From: Prevotella sp. CAG:891
Lineage (GTDB): Bacteria; Bacteroidota; Bacteroidia; Bacteroidales; Bacteroidaceae
DNA length: 25,867 nucleotides
Reading direction: 5' to 3'
NCBI GenBank assembly: GCA_000437675.1
Contig: FR901765.1
Coordinates: 1-25,867, forward strand
A program made the position numbers and the translations under genes. Positions 15,570 to 25,400 of the stretch are shown piece by piece; position 1 is the stretch's first letter, and each line of letters starts with the position of its first letter. The notes beneath the pieces were generated by a model. That model was not told where the DNA came from. It saw only the letters and a list, made by a program, of their open reading frames with translations, and made no database searches.

Positions 15570-15651
15570 TGAATCTGATTGATATTTTTGTTTGGATAAG
15601 GCTTGCTTCGATTGCCAAAATCGAGCTTTGCCTTTGAAGGAGAATGCAGAA

Positions 15652-16479
15652 TTATGAAAGGGAACCTTCGTAATGCTGAGCCACGAGGTTCGTAAGGTCA
15701 ATAAATTCAGCCACACTGAGTTGTTCGGGGCGGCGCGTCAGCAAGGGTTGAGCCAAAAACTCTGTATGATTCGGAGCAGCCCCTTTGCAGCGCTGGTCGA
15801 GTTCGGCCAACAGCGGCTTGATAGAGCCACGCATCATTTTACGTCGCTGATTGAAAGTGGTTTTCACCACGCGGCGCAGCAAATCCTCGTCGCAGCCGGG
15901 GTGTTCCACCTCGTTGCGCGTCATGCGCACCACCGCGCTTCGCACCTTGGGCGGCGGATTGAATACCCCCGGTTCAACCGTAAACAAGTAGTCGACCTTG
16001 TAATACAGTTGCACCAGCACACTCAGTATGCCGTAGGCCTTGCATCCCGGCGAAGCCGCCAGACGCTCAGCCACCTCTTTCTGAATCATGCCCGTGCAGC
16101 AAGGAATGAGGTTGCGGTAATCGAGCATTTTAAAGAAAATCTGGCTACTGATGTTGTAAGGATAATTGCCCGTCAGTACGAAAGGCCGTCCTTCGAAAGT
16201 ATGCTCCAGATGCATTTTCAGAAAATCGTCTTCGATAATCTGATTTTCGAGCGAAGGAAAATGTTCGCGAAGGTAAGCCACGCTTTCAAAGTCGATTTCG
16301 ACCACCTTCAACTCTCTGTCCTTGGTTACAAGATACTGTGTCATCACCCCCATGCCCGGACCAACTTCGAGTACCGGAATGTCAGGACAGGCATCCACCG
16401 TGTCGGCAATGGCTTGAGCCGTGGGTAAATGCGTAAGAAAGTGTTGACCAAGAAATTTTTTGGGACGTACGGACTTCAT
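15652..16479 (-). CDS. ksgA: 16S rRNA dimethyladenosine transferase KsgA (RsmA)
   Basis: KsgA dimethylates two adjacent adenines near the 3' end of 16S rRNA during small-subunit maturation. The 275-residue product begins with the diagnostic KKFLGQHFL (7-15), followed by the SAM-binding EVGPGMGVMT (38-47), the acidic E61 in VEID, D84-D85, and the NYPYNIS catalytic motif (105-111). The C-terminal part carries FNPPPKVRSAVVRM and TTFNQRRKMMR, both typical. The start ATG at 16479 is the family start (MKSVRPKKFL). It is the upstream gene of a likely two-gene unit with rfbB. The pair is not functionally related. Confidence 0.95.
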   Translation of the reverse strand: MKSVRPKKFLGQHFLTHLPTAQAIADTVDACPDIPVLEVGPGMGVMTQYLVTKDRELKVVEIDFESVAYLREHFPSLENQIIEDDFLKMHLEHTFEGRPFVLTGNYPYNISSQIFFKMLDYRNLIPCCTGMIQKEVAERLAASPGCKAYGILSVLVQLYYKVDYLFTVEPGVFNPPPKVRSAVVRMTRNEVEHPGCDEDLLRRVVKTTFNQRRKMMRGSIKPLLAELDQRCKGAAPNHTEFLAQPLLTRRPEQLSVAEFIDLTNLVAQHYEGSLS

Positions 16480-16789
16480 CTGAACTATTTTTTCTACTTT
16501 TGCTGTTGTGAAGATTGGTTATACCTTAGCAAAGCTTTCGAAATGAGTTTTCGAAGCCCCGCATGGGTTAGCACAAACTTGGCACTAACGATATTGCAGC
16601 AATATTGCCACTCAAGGATGGTGCAAAGGTAAGAATTTATTTCATTTACAAGCAGAAGTTGCAAATTATCTTAACAAGTCTGCCCTTTCTTTTCACTGAT
16701 TACCACCACCTCGGGTTCCGCTTGCCACAGACGCCCTATCCCTGTGCCTTGCTCACGGCTGCCTGATTACCGAAGAAATACTTAACTCA
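16480..16789. other. Divergent intergenic region between ksgA and the flippase-like gene
   Basis: No gene seen. On the minus strand TACCTTTG followed by C (16624-16631) is a candidate -7 box for ksgA. On the plus strand TACTTTTG (16495-16502) followed by C is a candidate -7 box for the flippase-pepD unit, though it would leave a leader of about 280 bases. A GATATTGCAGCAATATTGC imperfect palindrome lies near 16589. Neither box has a clear -33 partner. Confidence 0.35.
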
Positions 16790-17830
16790 TTGAAACATTT
16801 AATTAAACTTACCCTACAAATCGTGCTGCCCTTTTTGCTCGGACTGAGCATTCTGTGGTGGATGTATCGAGGCACCGACTGGACCGATTTTTTTCAGTGC
16901 GTCACCAACGAGATGCACTGGTCGTGGATGCTGCTGTCGCTTCCGTTCGGCATATTGCCACAGATGGCGCGCGCCTGGCGTTGGAAAATGTCGCTCGAAC
17001 CTTTGGGCGAAAAGCCGCGTCGCAGCACTTGCGTCGATGCCATATTTCTGTCGTATGCAGCCAGCCTGGTCATTCCGCGCGTGGGCGAAGTAACCCGTTG
17101 CGGCACACTGAAAAAGTGCGACGGCGTGTCGTTTACCAAATCGCTCGGAACCGTTGTTACCGAACGCCTGGTCGATTCGCTCTTCATGCTGCTGTTCACG
17201 GGCATTGCCTTTGTTTCGCAGCTGCCGCTTTTCTTGCTGTTTCTGGATAAAACCGGAACCAACCTCGAAGGCATACTCAGCCGCTTTACCGGCACAGGCT
17301 ATCTGGTCACGGCACTTTGCGTCGTCACAGCCCTTGTGGCAGCTTGCGTACTCATGCGCCGCTATGCCCTGTTTCGCAAGGGCAAAAATATGCTTCACGA
17401 AGTGTGCGAAGGCATCATGTCGTTGCGCAATGTGAGCAACCTCCCCCTTTATCTGTTCTACAGTTTACTGATATGGGTGGGCTATTTCCTACATTTTTAC
17501 ATTGCCTTTTTCAGTTTCGACTTTACCTCGAACATCGGTCTTTGGGCAGCCCTGCTGTCGTTCTGCGTCGGCACATTTGCCGTGCTTGTGCCCACCCCCA
17601 ATGGAGCCGGCCCCTGGCACTTTGCCGTGAAAACGATGCTCGTGATTTACGGTGTGGCCGAACCCAAAGCCATACTTTTTGTACTCGTGGTGCATACCAT
17701 TCAAACCGCGCTCGTGGTGTTGCTCGGCGTATTTGGCTGGATAAGGCTCAATCTGCGTCCGAAAGTGCAAAAGCCGCAGCGAGCCAATTTCACCCCGACT
17801 ACTCATGAAACCCTGACTACAAACCCTTAA
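16790..17830 (+). CDS. Flippase-like membrane protein (LPG_synthase_TM, UPF0104), TTG start
   Basis: This is an integral membrane protein of the lysylphosphatidylglycerol-synthase transmembrane family (PF03706, UPF0104). The family is thought to move or modify lipids, but the substrate is unknown. The 346-residue product has about seven to eight helices, the first at 7-24 (LTLQIVLPFLLGLSILWW), then the typical RAWRWKMSLEPLG segment, AIFLSYAASLVIPRVGEVTRC (also a family hallmark), and VPTPNGAGPWHFAV late in the protein. A basic Thr/Pro-rich tail ends it. No ATG or GTG fits the family start; TTG at 16790 gives KHLIKLTLQ, which aligns with the usual beginning. It is 15 bases upstream of pepD and likely cotranscribed with it. 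Confidence 0.85.
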   Translation: MKHLIKLTLQIVLPFLLGLSILWWMYRGTDWTDFFQCVTNEMHWSWMLLSLPFGILPQMARAWRWKMSLEPLGEKPRRSTCVDAIFLSYAASLVIPRVGEVTRCGTLKKCDGVSFTKSLGTVVTERLVDSLFMLLFTGIAFVSQLPLFLLFLDKTGTNLEGILSRFTGTGYLVTALCVVTALVAACVLMRRYALFRKGKNMLHEVCEGIMSLRNVSNLPLYLFYSLLIWVGYFLHFYIAFFSFDFTSNIGLWAALLSFCVGTFAVLVPTPNGAGPWHFAVKTMLVIYGVAEPKAILFVLVVHTIQTALVVLLGVFGWIRLNLRPKVQKPQRANFTPTTHETLTTNP

Positions 17831-17845
17831 ATATATTGACAATTT

Positions 17846-19303
17846 ATGAGCGAAATTGCTAATCTGCAACCGCAGGCCATTTGGAAAAACTTTTACCTGC
17901 TCACACAGGTTCCCCGTCCTTCGGGACACTTGGAAAAAGTACAGAAATTCCTTCTCGACTGGGCTAAGGAAAAAGGCATCACTGCCTTCCAGGACGAGGC
18001 CGGAAACATCATTATGCGCAAGCCGGCAAGCCCCGGTATGGAAAATTGCAAATATGTGACGCTGCAGGGACACATGGACATGGTGCCCCAAAAGGCTAAG
18101 GACAGCACGCACAATTTTGAAACCGACCCCATCGAAACTTTTATCGACGGTGAATGGGTAAAGGCCAAGGGCACGACCCTCGGTGCCGACGACGGTATGG
18201 CTGTGGCCACCATCATGGCTGTGATGGAGGACAACACGCTGAAGCACGGACCTATCGAAGGCTTTATCACGGCCGACGAAGAAACCACCATGCACGGTGT
18301 GAACCACATGAAGGGCGAAACCCTTGAGGGCGACATCCTCCTGAACCTCGACAACGAAACCGAAGGCGAAATGATTATCGGTTCGGCAGGTGGCGTGAAC
18401 ATGAACGCTACACTCGAATACCAGGAAGTTGAGGCCGAAGCCGATGATGCTGCCGTAAAGGTGACGCTGCACGGACTGCTCGGCGGTCACTCAGGCCTTG
18501 AAATCAACGAAGGACGCTGCAATGCCAACAAGGCTATGGCTCGCCTCGTGCAGGATGCCGTTGCCAACTTCGAAGCTTGCCTTTCGGAATGGAAGGGCGG
18601 CAACATGCGCAATGCCATTCCGCGCGAAGCCGAAGTGGTGCTGACGCTCCCGAAGGAAAACGTTGAGGCTTTCAAGGAAGCGGTGGCTGAATGGAAGCAA
18701 ACCTTTACCGACGAGTACGGAACGGTTGAAAAATCGCTTCAACTCACCGTCGAAGACGTGGCTTGCCCCAAAATGATTGTGCCTGCCGAAATTCAGGACA
18801 ACCTCATCAATGCCCTCTGTGCTGCACACAACGGTGTGTTGCGTTTCATTCCCGAAGTACCCAGCATTGTTGAAACCTCGTCAAACCTGGCCATTGTCGA
18901 GATTGCCGGTGGTAAAGTTCGTTTCCTCATCCTTATCCGCTCTTCACGCGACAGCATGCGCGAATGCTGCGCAGAAACCCTCGAAAGTGCCTTTGCCATG
19001 GCCGGCATGAAGGTGGAACTCAACGGTGCATATCCCGCATGGCAGCCCAATCCCCACAGCGAAATCGTGGAACTCATGAAGGGTATCTACAGCGAACTCT
19101 TCAACAAGGAAAACCGCGTGCAGGTAATTCACGCCGGATTGGAATGCGGTGTTATCGGTGCCCTTCGTCCTCACATGGACTTGGTGAGCTTCGGTCCTAC
19201 GCTCCGTTCGCCCCACACGCCCAACGAGCGTTGCCACATTCCCAGCGTAGCTAAGTACTGGGATTTCGTGAAGACGATTCTCGAACGTATTCCTCAGAAG
19301 TAA
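17846..19303 (+). CDS. pepD: Cytosolic non-specific dipeptidase PepD (M20C, aminoacyl-histidine dipeptidase)
   Basis: PepD is a zinc metallopeptidase of family M20C that cleaves dipeptides in the cytoplasm. The 485-residue product conserves the full metal and catalytic set, each residue four positions earlier than in the E. coli enzyme: H76 and D78 (QGHMDM), D115 (GADDG), E145-E146 (ADEET), D169 (LDNE) and H457 (SPHTP). GLLGGHSGLEI marks the dimerisation (lid) domain. The start ATG at 17846 lies 15 bases after the flippase-like gene stop. With the S46 peptidase nearby this suggests use of peptides as nutrients: secreted dipeptides taken up and split here. A strong terminator follows. Confidence 0.95.
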   Translation: MSEIANLQPQAIWKNFYLLTQVPRPSGHLEKVQKFLLDWAKEKGITAFQDEAGNIIMRKPASPGMENCKYVTLQGHMDMVPQKAKDSTHNFETDPIETFIDGEWVKAKGTTLGADDGMAVATIMAVMEDNTLKHGPIEGFITADEETTMHGVNHMKGETLEGDILLNLDNETEGEMIIGSAGGVNMNATLEYQEVEAEADDAAVKVTLHGLLGGHSGLEINEGRCNANKAMARLVQDAVANFEACLSEWKGGNMRNAIPREAEVVLTLPKENVEAFKEAVAEWKQTFTDEYGTVEKSLQLTVEDVACPKMIVPAEIQDNLINALCAAHNGVLRFIPEVPSIVETSSNLAIVEIAGGKVRFLILIRSSRDSMRECCAETLESAFAMAGMKVELNGAYPAWQPNPHSEIVELMKGIYSELFNKENRVQVIHAGLECGVIGALRPHMDLVSFGPTLRSPHTPNERCHIPSVAKYWDFVKTILERIPQK

Positions 19304-19329
19304 TCCGTTCCTACTTATTTTAATGCGTT

Positions 19330-19385
19330 AACGCGCAGTGCCTTTTGCCCCTCGTACGGAGGTGCAGGCACTGCGCGTTTTTTTT
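19330..19385 (+). terminator. Terminator after pepD
   Basis: AACGCGCAGTGCCT (19330-19343) pairs with AGGCACTGCGCGTT (19366-19379), and a run of T follows (to 19385). It lies 27 bases after the pepD stop. Confidence 0.9.
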
Positions 19386-19451
19386 GTGTGGCAACTTGCC
19401 AATGTCTTCGCTACTTTCGGACAGCCTTTTGTGTGGAGCAGAAAATAGCTG

Positions 19452-19691
19452 ATGGCTTTAAGAACTGATTTAATAAATGTAAAACGAAAAAGTGGGCTAT
19501 TTCGTGGGTGGGACACTGCGACAAGCGTTTTTGAGTCCGACTTTGGTGTAATTCAGAAAGCGCTGATTATCAATAGTTCCGAAATTGTCAGAACTAGCTC
19601 GGAACTAATTCAAACTGGCTCGGAACTAATTTCAACAAGCTCGGAACTAATTTCAACTAGATTGGAAGAAATTTCAACAAGCTCGGAATAA
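19452..19691 (+). CDS. Small SSELI heptad-repeat protein, copy B
   Basis: No known function. The frame (ATG 19452, 79 residues) is a homologue of copy A at 2035-2247. It has a 47-residue non-repeat N-terminal part with K13, S14, W20, V26, E28, F31, V33, K36, LII (38-40) and SEI (43-45) at the same spacing as copy A, followed by TSSELIQ, TGSELIS, TSSELIS, a diverged TRLEEIS and a final TSSE. It ends by a stop directly inside the repeat. It has nine extra N-terminal residues; the GTG start of copy A is GTA here, so the true start is uncertain. It lies alone between the pepD terminator and the S46 gene, with 245 bases without a gene on its right. It could be translated from its own transcript. 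I see no clear promoter. Confidence 0.5.
   Translation: MALRTDLINVKRKSGLFRGWDTATSVFESDFGVIQKALIINSSEIVRTSSELIQTGSELISTSSELISTRLEEISTSSE
19592..19689 (+). repeat. 21-bp tandem repeat, four to five units (copy B)
   Basis: The units begin at 19592, 19613, 19634, 19655 and 19676, each AACTAGCTCGG-like followed by AACTAATT-like. The fourth unit is diverged (AACTAGATTGG, AAGAAATT) and the fifth is truncated. The first unit is identical to units in copy A, which reads in the opposite direction 17.5 kb away. Confidence 0.9.
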
Positions 19692-19831
19692 ATTATGCCG
19701 ACAGGCTGAACGGGGGCTGAACCGACGGTTGGAAGCAGGCATGTAGGACTTTTGTTTTTAACTGCATTTCACCTTTTAGTGCGTTCGTCAGTTAACATTT
19801 GCGTCAGGAAATCGGCACTGCTAAGGGGGGA

Positions 19832-19872
19832 CGAAAAATCCCGTTCTGTGACGTAATGCACAGAACGGGATT
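19832..19872 (-). terminator. Terminator of the S46 peptidase gene (minus strand)
   Basis: AATCCCGTTCTGTG (19837-19850) pairs perfectly with CACAGAACGGGATT (19859-19872) around an 8-base loop. On the minus strand a T-run follows (19838 down to 19833). It lies 64 bases past the S46 stop codon. Confidence 0.88.
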
Positions 19873-19936
19873 GTATGTAAGGGGAGGGAATCAGTCCGTT
19901 ATTCGGCTGTACGGCAACAGTGCCGTAGCTCAATGA

Positions 19937-22081
19937 TTACGGACGGATGTCCATTTCGTCGATGGCATAGCCCGCGCCGCCGAATTTGTCGAGAATGAAA
20001 AGAACGAAGCGGATGTCGACGTTGATGCAACGCTGCAGGGCAGGGTTGAACTTGAGGTCAGACGAGAGCGATTCGATGTTGCCGTCGAAAGCCAAACCGA
20101 TGAGTTCACCCTTGGCATTGAGTACCGGTGAACCCGAGTTACCACCCGTGATGTCGTTGTTCGAAAGGAAACAAGTGGGCAGTTTGCCGTCGGGACGTGC
20201 ATAGCGGCCAAAGTCCTTGGCATTGTAAAGCTTGCGCAAGCGTTCGTTGATGAAGTAGTCCGACTCCGTTTTGCTTTCCTTTTCAAACATACCGTCGAGC
20301 ACCGTCTGCCAGTTGTAGTGAACGGCATCGCGCGGCACGAGGTCGCAAGCATGACCGTAAGTCATACGCAGCGTAAAGTTAGCATCGGGAGCCTTCGACC
20401 AGTCGTACATTTCGCACAAGCCACGCACATAAATGCGGTCGAGCGCAGCACGCTCGTGGTTGTAGCGCTTGTTGGCCTGCGAGAACACTGAATGGATAAA
20501 GCCTTCGAGTTCCTTGGCGTTCACGTAGAGCGGATCATTCTTCAGCACATCAGCCTTGCCCGTAGCAAGCGCCTTAGCCAGGCGGGCACTGTCAGTAAAT
20601 ACCGACTGGGCAAAGAGTTCGTTCATGTTGCGATTCGTGTAGCTCGGTTTGCGGTTGAGCTTGTTGTACTTGGCATAGAAAGGCATGAGCAAGTTCATCT
20701 TGTTAGCCTCTACTTCAAGTCCCTGCTTCGTGGTGAGCTTGCCGGCAGTCAGTATTTCCGTCATAGCCTTGAGCAGTTGCTGCTTGCTGGCCTCAATGTC
20801 CTTTTGCTTACCGCTTTCGAGTGCACCGAGGTATTTTTCAACCAAGTCAGTCGGCACCTGCAAACGCTGGTTCAGCAAGGTGATGCGCAGGAGCGAAAGG
20901 TCGTGAACCGTGTCGGCGTAAGCAGCGCAGAGTTCCTCGATGCGTTCGATAACGCCATCGTATTCAGCCTTGCCACTCTGCTTGGCAAACTGGCGGAACT
21001 GATTTTCTTCAGCCTTTTTCTGACCGATAAGGTCAATTTTTTCAACAGCCTCGTTCATACCGCCAAAGTTCTTGACCATGTTGCCCCAGCTGGCGTAGTC
21101 ATCTTCAAGGAGCAGACGCAGTTCGTCGCTCTGGTCCATGAGTTTCTTGTAGAAAGCCAGGAGCGGATTGCCGGCCAATACCATCGGCGCATTGGTGCTT
21201 TCGCAGCGCAGTTTCACTTCGGCTGCCGTGAGGTAGCGCGTCGTGGTGCCGGGGAAGCCCATAATCATGGTGTACTCGTTGGCCTTCGGGCCGCCCAATG
21301 AAACAGGCAGGTATTTCTTAACCTTCAAGGGCACGTTGTTGGGGCTATAAGGAGCAGGGTCGCCGTTTTCATCGGCATAGATGCGGAACATGTTGAAGTC
21401 GGCATTGTGGCGCGGCCACATCCAGTTGTCGGTGTTACCGCCAAACTGACCAATGTTGAAGGGGGGAGTAGCCACGAGGCGGATGTCCTGGAACGTCTGT
21501 TCGTAGAACATATAGAACTGGTTGCCGCCGAAGAAAGGAACGATGCGCACGTTTATGCCCTTCTTTTTTCTCAAATCGCTCTTTTTCAGCAGTTTTTCGG
21601 CAATGGGCTGCAGAAAGCCCTGACTTTGTTCGGTGTAAATGTCGGCCTTAGCCTTTTTAGCAGCTTTGTTTACCTCTTCAGTCACATCTACGATGCGCAG
21701 AACAAAGGTAAACGTCAGGCTTTCGGGCGTGCGGAGTTCTTCGCTTTGCTTGGTAGCAAAGTAGCCATCCTTCATGTAGTCGTGGCCAATGCCGCTCATT
21801 TCGTGAACGTAGCTAAAGCCACAGTGGTGGTTGGTCAGAATCAAACCGTTCGGGCTAACCACTTCGCCGGTACATCCACCGCCGAAAATACCTACACACT
21901 CGCGCAATGAAGGCGACGTTTCGCTATACAAAGCTTCGGGCGGCAGTTGCAGTCCGGCCTTGCGCAGCGAGTCCTCCAGGTGCTGCTGCTTCATGAGTTT
22001 CAGGAGCCACATACCCTCGTCGGCACGGGCACCGGTGAGGCTCAGCATCAGAGCCAATCCTAAAAGAAATACTTTTTTCAT
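19937..22081 (-). CDS. S46 family dipeptidyl-peptidase, DPP7-type
   Basis: This is a secreted or periplasmic serine exopeptidase of family S46, which removes dipeptides from oligopeptide N-termini. The 714-residue product has a signal peptide (1-20, cleavage after ARA) and the family start DEGMWLL. The catalytic triad is visible: H86 (or the adjacent H85) in TNHHCGFS, D228 in HNADFN, and S649 in GGNSGSP. At the position that decides specificity (18 residues after the catalytic serine, Arg in DPP11 and Gly in DPP7 of Porphyromonas gingivalis) this protein has Gly667 in FDGNIE. So it should prefer hydrophobic P1 residues (DPP7) and not Asp/Glu. It stands between SSELI copy B and the TonB-dependent receptor, with its own promoter box and terminator. 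Confidence 0.93.
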   Translation of the reverse strand: MKKVFLLGLALMLSLTGARADEGMWLLKLMKQQHLEDSLRKAGLQLPPEALYSETSPSLRECVGIFGGGCTGEVVSPNGLILTNHHCGFSYVHEMSGIGHDYMKDGYFATKQSEELRTPESLTFTFVLRIVDVTEEVNKAAKKAKADIYTEQSQGFLQPIAEKLLKKSDLRKKKGINVRIVPFFGGNQFYMFYEQTFQDIRLVATPPFNIGQFGGNTDNWMWPRHNADFNMFRIYADENGDPAPYSPNNVPLKVKKYLPVSLGGPKANEYTMIMGFPGTTTRYLTAAEVKLRCESTNAPMVLAGNPLLAFYKKLMDQSDELRLLLEDDYASWGNMVKNFGGMNEAVEKIDLIGQKKAEENQFRQFAKQSGKAEYDGVIERIEELCAAYADTVHDLSLLRITLLNQRLQVPTDLVEKYLGALESGKQKDIEASKQQLLKAMTEILTAGKLTTKQGLEVEANKMNLLMPFYAKYNKLNRKPSYTNRNMNELFAQSVFTDSARLAKALATGKADVLKNDPLYVNAKELEGFIHSVFSQANKRYNHERAALDRIYVRGLCEMYDWSKAPDANFTLRMTYGHACDLVPRDAVHYNWQTVLDGMFEKESKTESDYFINERLRKLYNAKDFGRYARPDGKLPTCFLSNNDITGGNSGSPVLNAKGELIGLAFDGNIESLSSDLKFNPALQRCINVDIRFVLFILDKFGGAGYAIDEMDIRP

Positions 22082-22115
22082 TGAGTAAAAAGGATTAAAA
22101 AATTGATTATGTGGG

Positions 22116-22123
22116 CAAATTTA
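22116..22123 (-). promoter_or_regulatory. Candidate -7 box for the S46 peptidase gene
   Basis: On the minus strand this reads TAAATTTG followed by C, a full match to TAnnTTTG, 35 bases upstream of the start codon. No TTTG at the ideal -33 spacing. The rest of the 22082-22401 gap contains the receptor terminator and one more hairpin (GAATCGC/GCGATTC, 22340-22374). Confidence 0.45.
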
Positions 22124-22275
22124 CAGATTTTCGGCGGAATAATCGTGCATTTGTCTGAATTTAAGCCCTTTTTTGCGTCAAAAGCAAGGTAGTTTGTGTT
22201 ACCTGCTGTCAGCCCCATGCCCGTTGCAGTGGTGCCTTGTTGGGCGTTTGGCGCATTGGCTGTTATGTTTTTTTT

Positions 22276-22319
22276 GAAAAAAATATGGGAAGCCCTCGCA
22301 TACGGAGAGCTTCCCATAT
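22276..22319 (-). terminator. Terminator of the TonB-dependent receptor gene (minus strand)
   Basis: ATATGGGAAGC (22283-22293) pairs perfectly with GCTTCCCATAT (22309-22319), and a long T-run follows on the minus strand. It lies about 83 bases after the receptor stop codon. Confidence 0.85.
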
Positions 22320-22401
22320 CATATTTAAGTATAGCAGAAGAATCGCAGCGCACTCAGCGCATTCGGAGCGATTCTCACAGCGTTCATACTTGTTGCACCA
22401 C

Positions 22402-25400
22402 TTAGAAAGTCAAGCGGAAACCAACCTGAGCGTGCCAGCGTGAACCGATGTCGCTCTTGTTAGGCTTGTTGTTGCCGTTGTAAGTGTAGGTAGCCACGCG
22501 GTTGCCGTTAGCATCGTTGCTTACAGAAGCCACCTTGAGCGGAGAGTAGTTCCAGTCAACGCTGTAGGTGCGACCCCACTTCTTGTTGAGCATGTTGGTG
22601 AAGTTGAGGATGTCGCAGGTAAATTCGAGTTTACCGATGCCCTTGATGTTGTGGATGTTTTGCGAAATGTGCAAGTCAATCTGGTGTTCCCACTTCGACA
22701 AGTTCGAGTTGCGTTCAGCAAACTGTCCGCGGTGCTCCTTGGCATAGTCGTCGGCCAAAATCCATGAACGGAAGGCTTCGCGGTTCTGTTCAGCCGTCAT
22801 GTTCTTGGTGGCAGCAAACTGCATGAGGTTCAATTCTTCGTCGGTAGGGATGTAGAGCAGTGAGTTGCCCGTAGCGCCGTCGCCGTTGAAGTCGGTTTTG
22901 CTGGCGTCAGACATGGTGAGGCTGTAGCGTGAACCAGAGAATGCGTTGTAAACCAAAGCCACGTTCGTGCTCATCCAACCGTTGAGGTATTTGGGCGAGG
23001 TGTAGCTAACCTGCAAGAGGATGCGGTGAGGAATGTCGAATTTCGAGAAGCCGAGTTCGCCCTTCGAGTTTGAATCGACTGACGAGTTCTTCTGCCAGTT
23101 CGAAAGGGCAACCGATGACTTACCATCGTTAACCGACTTGGCACGGCTGAAGGTGTAGCTGGCTGTGAGGTCCAGACCAAAGTCGAACGATTTTTCCAAA
23201 CCGGCGCTGATGGCGTAGGTGTAACCCTTGTTGGTGTTCTTCAGGTTGATGATTGAAGAGTAGCTGCTCTTTTCGATGTTGTAGAGCGGAGCGGCAGCAG
23301 CTTCAACACCGGGCACAGCGTAAGCCTTCTTGCCCGTTGATGAAAGTGCAAGGTTCTCGAAGAACACGTTGTTGAGCGTCTTGGTGTAAATACCTTCGAG
23401 GGTGAATTTCACGTCGCCCGGCAACTTCTGTTCCAAAGCGAGGTTAGCACGCAGTGCCTGCGGATACTTGAAGTCGTCTGAAACCGTAGCGATGGCGGGG
23501 TTGCCAGCCTTACCGTTGGCAGCAGCATCGTTCACAGCCTGCATGGGGTTCTTGGCATATTTGCCCAGTGAAGGAACGTCCTTACGAACGGTTACGTCCT
23601 TCAACTCCATACCGGTGTTGTTGAATGCGTTTGAAAGCCAAACGAAGGGAACGCGGCCGGTGAAGATACCTACACCACCACGAATGAGCGTGTTGTGTGC
23701 GTTGTCGGCATACCAGTTGAAGCCCAGACGGGGCGAAACGAGCACCTTGGCACCCGGCATTTCGCCTACCTTAACGCCAAAGCCCTTCGAAGCCGAATAT
23801 TTGTTGAATGCTGGGTTCGTCGTGGGGTTGTTGAACACCACGGGGATGTCGATGCGCAAGCCCAACGTAGCGTTGAAGTTGCGGTTTACGTTCCACTTGT
23901 CCTGTGCGTAGAAACCGAATTGTCCGGCTTTGAGGTCGGGCGCATACTTCGTGTTACCGTTGGTGAGCGAAGGATCGGTGTATTTGTACACAAACTTCGA
24001 GGGGTTGTCGGCCAGGAAGTCTTCGAGTGAGTCGAAGTACCATGAACCGTTGGCAGCCTGAATGAAGAGGTTGCTGATTTTGTAGAACTCGTTGTGCGTA
24101 CCGAACGTAAAGGTGTGGTCGCCCTTGTACCATGACAAGTTATCCTCGAGTGAGTAGATGTCCTGGTTCAGCTTGTTGGCACCCGAAGAGTATTCAGTAC
24201 CGATGTTACCCGTGATGTTCGAAGCCGTACCGTCGGTGCTAACCAAGTTGTAAATCTGTACCGTCGGACCCTGGTAGGGCACTTCGCGCTGGTCGCGAAC
24301 GAAGGTGGTTGAGAAACGCAACTCGTTGAAGATTTCGTCGGTGAAGCGCGAGTTCAATTCGGCTACGACAGAGTTCGTCTTGTTCTTCTGGCGGTAGCTT
24401 GAATTGTTGAAGGTAAAGCGGTTGGTACCAACACCGTACTTATCGTCGAACGAGTCGTTGTGCTGGTAGCGCAAAGCCAGTTTGTGCTGGTCGTTGATGT
24501 TCCAGTCTACACGAGCCAACAAACCGAACGATTTGTTATCTACGTTGCGCGGACCGAAACTTTCGCCAATGCCCGTCAGATGTTCGAACTGGTCGGCAAT
24601 GGTTTGTGCCGTAGCTTCCGACAAGTAGTTGGCGGCATATCCCGGGTAAATGCTGGTCGGGTAGCTCTGCTTTTTACCTTCGGCGCTGATGAAGTAGAAG
24701 AGTTTATCCTTGATAAAGGCACCGCCCAAAGTTCCGCCGTAGGTACGGTCGAACTGTTGAGAGAGCGGATCCTTGATGTCGTTTTTCAGTGCGCTGTGCT
24801 TGCCGTACATGCTCTGGTTGTTGAAGAACGTGTAGGCCGAAGCGTGCGTTTGGTTCGTACCCTGCTTCGTAACCACGTTGATGGCACCGCCGGTGAAACC
24901 ACTTTGGCGTACGTCGAAGGGAGCAACAACCACCTGCATTTCCTGGATGGCATCGATTGAGATGGGGTTGGCACTGGTCTGACCACCGTTCGTACCGCTA
25001 CCGGCCAAACCGAACACGTCGTTCATTACCACACCGTCGATTTGGAAACTGTTGTAACGGTTGTTCGAACCTGCAAACGTGATACCGCCGTCTTTGTTCG
25101 TCATGGCCATCGGGCTGTTCTTAGCCAGGTCATATACGTTGCGGTTAACGGTCGGCACGTTCTGTATCTGTTCGAGGTTGAAGTTTTCAGAAGCTCCACC
25201 CTTTTGCTTGCGCTGACCCGTAACGGTTGCTTCGCTCAAAGTGTTTTCCTTGGGGCTAATTTGCACGTTGATGGGAGTGGGGTTGCCCAGTTCAAGATAG
25301 AGCTTGTCGTAGCTCTTCTCGCCATAGCCCAGGTAGTTGATGCGCATCGTGTAAGGTCCGCCCGGACGCATACCCTGCAGGGTGTAACGGCCGTCCTTGT

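Noticed and set aside
15570..15716. N-terminal extension of RfbB by 49 residues
   Set aside because: The family begins at MKTYLVTGAAGFIG; the extension runs into the ksgA end and has no similarity.
17489..18490. Minus-strand open frame (333 residues) across flippase-like gene and pepD
   Set aside because: It spans two good genes on the other strand and matches no family.
20492..21301. Plus-strand frame of 269 residues inside the S46 peptidase gene
   Set aside because: Antisense shadow of a well-supported gene.
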